Assembly: GCF_014898055.3 (NCBI RefSeq)
Contig: NW_023601104.1
Coordinates: 80,087,106 to 80,151,105, forward strand
Reading direction: 5' to 3'
DNA length: 64,000 nucleotides
Origin: Talpa occidentalis
Taxonomy: Eukaryota; Chordata; Mammalia; Eulipotyphla; Talpidae
The stretch's first letter is position 1. Every line of letters begins with the position of its first letter. The notes under the pieces are model-generated. The model was not told the origin of the DNA and ran no database searches. It worked only from the letters and a program-made list of their open reading frames with translations. The translations under genes and the position numbers were made by a program. Positions 59,392-64,000 of the stretch are shown in pieces.

Positions 59392-59394
59392 CTA
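58535..59394. other. AT-rich intron with palindromic and (TA)n sequence
   Basis: No gene is recognised. It includes a 10-bp inverted repeat at 59251-59274 (TTGCTATATA, 4-base spacer, TATATAGCAA) and the (TA)n microsatellite at 59359-59388. Confidence 0.45.
59359..59388. repeat. (TA)15 microsatellite
   Basis: About 15 uninterrupted TA units, with interrupted TA units just upstream. Confidence 0.95.
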
Positions 59395-59750
59395 TTCTAC
59401 CAACTTTTTATTGACAGTTACATTGGCTCAAAATGGACCAACTGTTAGGGGGAAAAGGATGTCCCCCAACCCGTTCAATATCAGGGTTGCCCTATAACAC
59501 AACCACCCAAATGTAAGAGCAAAACTACCAACTTCTTAGAAGAAAACAGAGGGTTTAAAGTCTGCATGATTTAGCTTAATGTTTTCTTACCTACAACACT
59601 AAAAGCATGAAGAAAAACAATGAAAACAGGTGAGCTGGACTTTATCAAAATTAAAAACTCTTGTGCTTAAAAGGATACCATGAAGAATGTGAAAAGAACT
59701 CCCAGAAGGGGAGAAAATATTTGCAAATCACATATATGGACATATATGGT
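59395..59750 (+). mobile_element. L1 ORF2 3' fragment
   Basis: GGCTCAAAATGGACCAAC, then (after a 57-bp LTR remnant) CAAATGTAAGAGCAAAACTACC, CTTAGAAGAAAACAGAGGG, GGACTTTATCAAAATTAAAAAC and ATTTGCAAATCACATAT are in the right order for L1 ORF2. Decayed. Confidence 0.8.
59443..59499 (+). mobile_element. 57-bp remnant of LTR X (copy 4)
   Basis: The first 24 bases match the start of LTR X (TGTTAGGGGGAAAAGGATGT), and the last 33 match its end (CAATATCAGGGTTGCCCTATAACA-like). The middle of about 415 bases is missing. CAAC borders both sides in the L1. Confidence 0.8.
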
Positions 59751-60097
59751 TAGAGACAACCGAGCCCTGAGGATCAGGGCAACACCCCAGGGACTGACAG
59801 CTCAAGAGGTCTGTGGCCCTACTGGGGTTGCAAGCTCACCACCCAGGCCTGCAGTGCCCCTTGCAGTGCAGACTCTGGGCTGGGAAGCACATCACAGGCT
59901 TAATCACTGCTTTTCAGGTCTTTGTAATGTGAAAATTCCTAACTGCAACACTCCCTTATTTACCAGCTGGGTACAAGCCACTATTTCTCCCTGATCCTTG
60001 CTTCCCTAATTATGAGGATGGCTGAGAGGGTGAGCAGGTCACCAGCTCTTCCCCAGCAGCCCACTGGCCATGAAGATAATGAGTCTTTTTTTTTTTT

Positions 60098-60358
60098 AAG
60101 ATTTATTTATTTATTTGCTTGTTTATTTATTTATGCATACAGGCACTGGGTACAGTCAGAGGCGCGGGAGGGTGAGAGAGTTCACCAGAGTCAGAGTGGA
60201 GAGTAGAACAGACAGAGTGACGAGGTACGCTGCTGGGGGGAGCAGCGGGCGGCAGGAGAGGTCTGCGCTCCATGTAGGCAGGGGATCGAACTGGCACTGC
60301 AGAGGCTGCAGGCAGCTTCGCAACCCAGCGCTCAACCGCTGCGCCACCGGGGAGGCCC
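60098..60358 (-). mobile_element. tRNA-derived SINE, B-type
   Basis: Full-length minus-strand copy. AAGATAATGAGTCTT occurs just before and just after. The region next to the B box is shortened (ATGTAGGCAGGGGATCGAAC on the plus strand). Confidence 0.92.
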
Positions 60359-60771
60359 CAAAGATAATGAGTCTTAATGAATGAGGGTTGTTGGTTTATC
60401 AACTCCCAGAGTTCTGTCTCCACCTGTGTCTGTGCAATGGCCCCGCTAAGCACCCAACACAAGTGTGTTCCGGTTCACACCCTGCCTTGTCACATTTCTT
60501 TTTACAGGTATTCAGTCACCAACTGTTGAATGAAAGAAACTTAAGTCTAAAAATATGGTGGGCTGAGAAACTGTATATATAGCTACTTCCAAACCAAATC
60601 CCAAACATATAACATCTGGAGCAGAAAATGTTAACAGCCAGAATTAATAAAATAGGCCTTAGTGAGGTAAACGCTAAATGCAGCATGCATTTGGTTTTTA
60701 AATGTTGAGCCCCAACAAAGGTCTGCAGATTCTGCTGGGAATGGGGGTGACTTAGAAGGAATAAGCAGGGA

Positions 60772-61046
60772 GGGCCTCCCCTGATGGTGCAGCGGGTTGA
60801 GCACAGTGCTGTGAAGCTGTCTACAGCCTCTGCTGCGCCAGTTCTATCCCGGCCGGAGGGCGAGGGTCCCACATGGCGCAACAGACCTCTCCTGTCGTGC
60901 CCGCTGCTCCCCTCAGCAGTGTTATTTCATCAGTCTGCCTTTTCTATTCCCTGCTCTGTCTCTGGTGAATCCTCTCACCCCCCGCACATCTGGTCTGTAC
61001 CCTGGTTCTTGTCTAAATAAATAAATAAATCGTTAAAAAAAAAAAA
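60772..61046 (+). mobile_element. tRNA-derived SINE, C-type
   Basis: Full-length copy with GCGGGTTGAGCACAGTGCTGTG head and AATAAATAAATAAATCGTT tail. The terminator word is TCGTT instead of TCTTT. Confidence 0.88.
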
Positions 61047-61821
61047 GAAATGAGGGAAACGAAGAAAGGGGGAACCCAGCAAATGGGCAAGATCAAATGA
61101 CAAAAATCTACTTTCTTTGAGAAAAGAGCAGTAAGAACTCTTAAGAATGATGAGATGAGAGGCACAGGAGAACAAGAGGAATTTCCAGTACTTTGACCAG
61201 TACCAGATTTGCAAGTAGATCTTTAAAAAAACCATTGCTAAGGTCAGCAAACAGATATCAGACAATGAAAAAGAGAACTAGTGAGCTGGAAAATACAGAG
61301 AATCTAATCCAAAACACGGAATTAAGCAAACAGATGAGAACAAAGCAAAAGCACCTGGTAGACGTTTGAAAAGATGGGCACTGATTGCTTCTCATGGAGT
61401 ACAACGAAGGAGCCACGGTCAACCAAAAAGTAAGTGTCCCCTAAAACAACATTAGAAAAATGTTTGACGAAAAAATTCCCAGGGTGAAAAAAAACTTATA
61501 TCAACACTTTAACTGCTCACAAAATCATTTCAGAATACCCACAGACTATTTTTTCTGGGGGGATATCATTAGCAGTCTGTGCAATATTGCTGCCACACTG
61601 TACTGTCCTCTTCTGTCCCAACTAAGGGGCCCTCATTTCATTCCCAACAACAACTGAGTTTCCAGGTAGAAGAGAATGCCGGGTGAACATATTCTCACAG
61701 GGTGCTGCCAATGAGACATAAATGGAAGTTCAAGCTTTCCAGAAAGTTCCTTTCAAGGGAGCGAATCAACTGGCACAGACCTGTTTCCTTTTCTCTTTTC
61801 TTTCTTCCCATGTGGTGGTCT
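61047..61821. other. Unassigned intron
   Basis: A-rich sequence with L1-like flavour (61270-61400) but no firm match. No gene is recognised. Confidence 0.3.
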
Positions 61822-62295
61822 TGTTAGGGGGAAAGGATGTCCTGAGCTAATTCCATACAGGCTTTGTGGACTCCACCCCCACTCCAGACCAAAGCCAGCA
61901 GGACATTGGGAAAGACAAATCCATCACCACCAAAGGGCAGGTTGCTGGGACCTGAGGGTGGAGTTAAACAGCCAGGTTTGGTATAAAAAACAAACATGTG
62001 GGCCTTGGAGCTCTCTCTCGCTTGCCTCCTGGCTTCAAGGCTGGTGGCTCATGGCCAGCTCTCAGAGTGCCATTTGGGATTCCAGATCCGGTGGATCAGG
62101 TAGGACACATTTAAGATTTTATCTTCTACTTTTCTCCCTGAGTCGTACATTTCCTCATTTGCCCTTTCCTTGTAAATAAACCTTTTATTAACCTTTCATG
62201 TGTGCCTGCAGTAGAGTATTGATAAGTCCTTTTAAGCGTGTGGGTGAGGACCCACAGTCGGGCAACCTGTTTTGTATCGGGGCTGCCCTGTAACA
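61822..62295 (+). mobile_element. Solo LTR, family X copy 2
   Basis: 474 bases from TGTTAGGGGGAAAGG to CCCTGTAACA. GGTATAAAAAAC (about 61980) is the TATA box, and GTAAATAAACCTTTTATT (about 62173) holds the polyadenylation signal. What follows (GTTTTGCAATGCC) is not a primer-binding site, so it is a solo LTR. Flanking hexamers TGGTCT and GTTTTG do not match. Confidence 0.85.
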
Positions 62296-62468
62296 GTTTT
62301 GCAATGCCTGGTGCTACAGGAGCTGGTTTGTGAGCACAAGGGAAAGACTCACCACCTAAGCCTGTCAGAGCAGGCAGAAATCACTGCCTGGTGGGCTCTT
62401 GGGACCTTTTAACTGTGGAACCAAGCTTAGCCGAGGTTTCACCATTTTGTATATCCTCCACCTTGATA

Positions 62469-62845
62469 TGTTAGTCCTTGTCCAGCTGCATTCCGGAGAT
62501 AGTTTCAGCAGTCACAACCCTCACTCCACTTGGTGACGATAAAGCAGACCACCCCAGCCGCCAATGAGGGCAGTCCTGTCCATAAATGGGACAGCATCTC
62601 TAACCGCCCAATCAGCTTGAAACCATAACAGTGCGCGCCAAAATGCCTTTGTAGTAGCCAATGAGCAATTGCCAGCTTGTTTCAAAATTCGCACCACTCG
62701 TGACCCTATAAGATACCCCTGCTTCCTCTGTTCGGGGCTCTCGACCTCTGCCGTTGCATCGGTGCGTGTCGAGGGCCCGGACTCGAGCCCGTAATAAACT
62801 CCTTTGTGCCCTTGCATTGGTTGTCTGTGTCCTTGGGGGCTGCAC
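62469..62845 (+). mobile_element. Gammaretrovirus-like LTR, family W
   Basis: U3 has three CCAAT words (about 62558, 62609, 62657). CCCTATAAGATACC at 62704 is a TATA box, GTAATAAACTCC at about 62791 carries AATAAA, and TTGGGGGCTGCAC at about 62833 resembles the start of a proline-type primer-binding site. The 5' edge is uncertain. No gag follows. Confidence 0.65.
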
Positions 62846-63306
62846 TAGTCGACAATGGGCACAACATTAACCAGCCCACGGAGCAGATCTGGGAACCATG
62901 TGTGAGAAAGTCTGAGTGCCTAGGCAGTCCTTACACCTCAGCCCCAGGCAATCTGCAGTTGACATATTTGTCATTTTCTTTTCTGTTTCAATTAATGAAA
63001 CAAAGGAACTGTGATCCAGCAACAGAAAGTGCAAAAGCACCTCAGGATTGTAGCCAGAAGTGGCTGCAGACTTAGGAACAGGAGGAGCACAGAGCACAGA
63101 CACAGCACACGGCCAATGTTTTCTTTTATTCCCTCCCTTGACGCAAACTGGGGCATTATTTTCAGACAACATAAGAGGGTGATTCTCTTGAAGGTTAATT
63201 TCTGTTTGAAAGCAGAAGCCAGGGCTTGAGAAAATTCAATGGTGTTGAGTAAATTATCCACCAAAGCCTAAGATTCAAAGGCTGAAAAGAATGGACATGA
63301 ACTAAA
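62846..63306. other. Unassigned intron between LTRs
   Basis: No coding match to retroviral gag, pol or env is recognised, so the W element does not continue here as an intact provirus. Confidence 0.4.
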
Positions 63307-63400
63307 GAGCAAGACACCAGAAGAAGGAAGTGTTCAGGATGACTACAGGAAAAATGGTCATGGACATGATGTGATGTGGGGACATGATGTGATGTGGTGC
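63307..63400 (+). repeat. Partner of the 57815 block plus a 20-bp tandem
   Basis: 63307-63380 repeats the block at 57815-57890. It ends in a two-copy tandem of GGACATGATGTGATGTGG (about 63362-63399) directly before LTR X3. Confidence 0.6.
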
Positions 63401-63872
63401 TGTTAGGGGGAAAAGGATGTCCCAAAGCAAATTCCATATAGGCTTTGTGGACTCCACCCCCACCCCAGGTCAAAGCCAAAGACACTGGGAACTCTAAATC
63501 CCATCACCACCAAAGGGAAGGTGGCTGGGACCTGAGGGTGGGGTTAAGCAGCCAGGTGGATACAAAAGGCAGACACGTGGGCTTTGGGGGGGCTCTCCAT
63601 TTTTGGCTCTCCGCCAGCTAGCAGCGTCCGGCCAGCTCGGAGAGTGACTTTGGGTTTCCAGGTCATCGGATCGGGTAGGACGCATTAAAGACTTTATTTC
63701 CCTATTTTCTCCCTGAGTTGTATATTTTCCTTATTTCCTTTTCTCTTGTAAATAAACCTTTTATTAACCCTTTTGCGTGTGTCTGTAGTAGAGTATTCAT
63801 AAGTCCCTTTAAAGCGTGCGGGTGAGGACCCACAGCCAGGAACCCGTTTAATATCGGGGTTGCTCTATAACA
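63401..63872 (+). mobile_element. 5' LTR, family X copy 3
   Basis: 472 bases from TGTTAGGGGGAAAAGG to GCTCTATAACA. GGATACAAAAGGC (about 63558) is the TATA-like box, and GTAAATAAACCTTTT (about 63748) holds AATAAA. The U5 ends with ACCCGTTTAATATCGGGG. A primer-binding site follows after a three-base spacer, so this is read as the 5' LTR of a provirus. Confidence 0.87.
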
Positions 63873-64000
63873 GCTTGGCGCCCAACGTGATTTGCAAGTT
63901 TCACCCGTGGTTGACCAGCCCAAAGTAATTTTTCTTGCGTTGGTCACCATAAAAGCACATTAGGTCTGCCAAGAGCTGGAAGTGGGGGTAGGGGGTTAGC
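63873..64000 (+). mobile_element. Start of ERV internal region, cut by window end
   Basis: Leader sequence after the 5' LTR. It is too short to show gag. Whether the provirus is full length cannot be seen from this window. Confidence 0.6.
63876..63893 (+). promoter_or_regulatory. Retroviral primer-binding site, tRNA-Lys type
   Basis: TGGCGCCCAACGTG is the first 14 of the 18 bases complementary to tRNA-Lys1,2 (as used by betaretroviruses). The last four (ATTT) differ. Three bases separate it from the LTR. Confidence 0.8.

Larger units (their letters stand above)
2482..64000 (-). other. KCNK13: KCNK13 intron 1 (3' portion)
   Basis: Everything upstream of exon 2 on the minus strand is read as intron. 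Human KCNK13 has one very long intron between its two coding exons, and no sequence resembling exon 1 (M1, cap helices, first pore helix) is found here. Open reading frames in this stretch coincide with SINEs, L1, LTRs or chance. If another gene is nested here it left no coding trace I can recognise. Confidence 0.75.

Noticed and set aside
3671..60358. Recurring similar peptides from many loci (for example ending SACINK or SSCMHK)
   Set aside because: They are translations of the SINE body in different copies, not a gene family.
3671..61046. tRNA-gene-like heads with A and B boxes
   Set aside because: They are the heads of SINE copies. They lack tRNA acceptor pairing and a discrete tRNA end.
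61822..63872. LTR X2 and X3 as the two LTRs of one short provirus
   Set aside because: X2 has no primer-binding site after it, X3 does; a different LTR lies between them and no retroviral coding sequence is seen.
2482..64000. KCNK13 exon 1 within the window
   Set aside because: No frame encodes the expected N-terminal M1, cap and first pore helix, and no CpG-rich exon-like block with a matching donor phase is visible.
1..64000. CRISPR arrays, operons, prophage or plasmid features
   Set aside because: The sequence is mammalian; regularly spaced short repeats and bacterial gene organisation are absent.

Overview
The window is mammalian nuclear DNA and is almost entirely non-coding. Its only recognisable protein-coding sequence is the last exon of a two-pore-domain potassium channel gene, KCNK13 (THIK-1), on the minus strand at 1589-2481. 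This exon has a clean splice acceptor and carries the protein from the middle of the first selectivity filter to the stop codon. KCNK13 has two coding exons separated by a very long intron, and no exon-1-like sequence (GC-rich, encoding M1 and the extracellular cap) is visible. I therefore read 2482-64000 as the 3' part of intron 1, and 1-1588 as 3' UTR plus downstream flank.

The organism is a placental mammal. The dominant repeat is a tRNA-derived SINE of about 260 bp (about 35 copies, roughly one per 1.8 kb). It has a Pol III A box and B box and a tail combining AATAAA with a TCTTT terminator (a 'T+' SINE). It is not Alu, B1/B2, CAN, PRE-1, the equine ERE, or the CHR/Bov SINEs. I infer a laurasiatherian, tentatively a rhinolophoid bat; that name is a guess from elimination and memory and needs a repeat-library search. 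Older mammalian repeats (L1, MIR, L2, MER5A-like, MLT1- and MLT2-like LTRs) are also present.

Layout: 1-2.5 kb holds the KCNK13 3' end. 2.5-18 kb is intron with scattered SINEs, decayed L1 and a 207-bp inverted duplication at 11.3-12.1 kb. 18.4-22.7 kb is one long decayed L1 peppered with SINEs, one of which contains a second small retrocopy in its tail. 22.7-34 kb is mixed intron, including a double SINE insertion into one target (26.5-27.1 kb), an L1 on the minus strand (28.3-29.3 kb), and MLT1-like and other LTRs. 34.7-36.6 kb is an L1 3' end with an unidentified 466-bp insert, followed by an LTR. 36.6-53.5 kb is relatively unique sequence with SINEs, an antisense-oriented LTR at 40.4 kb and an MLT2-like LTR at 41.5 kb. 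54-64 kb is an endogenous-retrovirus-rich end. It has an inverted pair of about 780-bp LTRs, four copies (one reduced to 57 bp) of a second LTR family, a gammaretrovirus-like LTR, and at 63401 a 5' LTR followed by a lysine-type primer-binding site, so a provirus probably continues past the window edge.

No new protein system is visible. The most informative items are structural: the inverted duplication, the 57-bp mini-LTR, the nested retrocopy in a SINE tail, the inverted LTR pair, and several repeat-free stretches that may be conserved regulatory elements of KCNK13. All repeat-family names come from pattern recognition without database searches, and boundaries are usually good to within about 10 bases.
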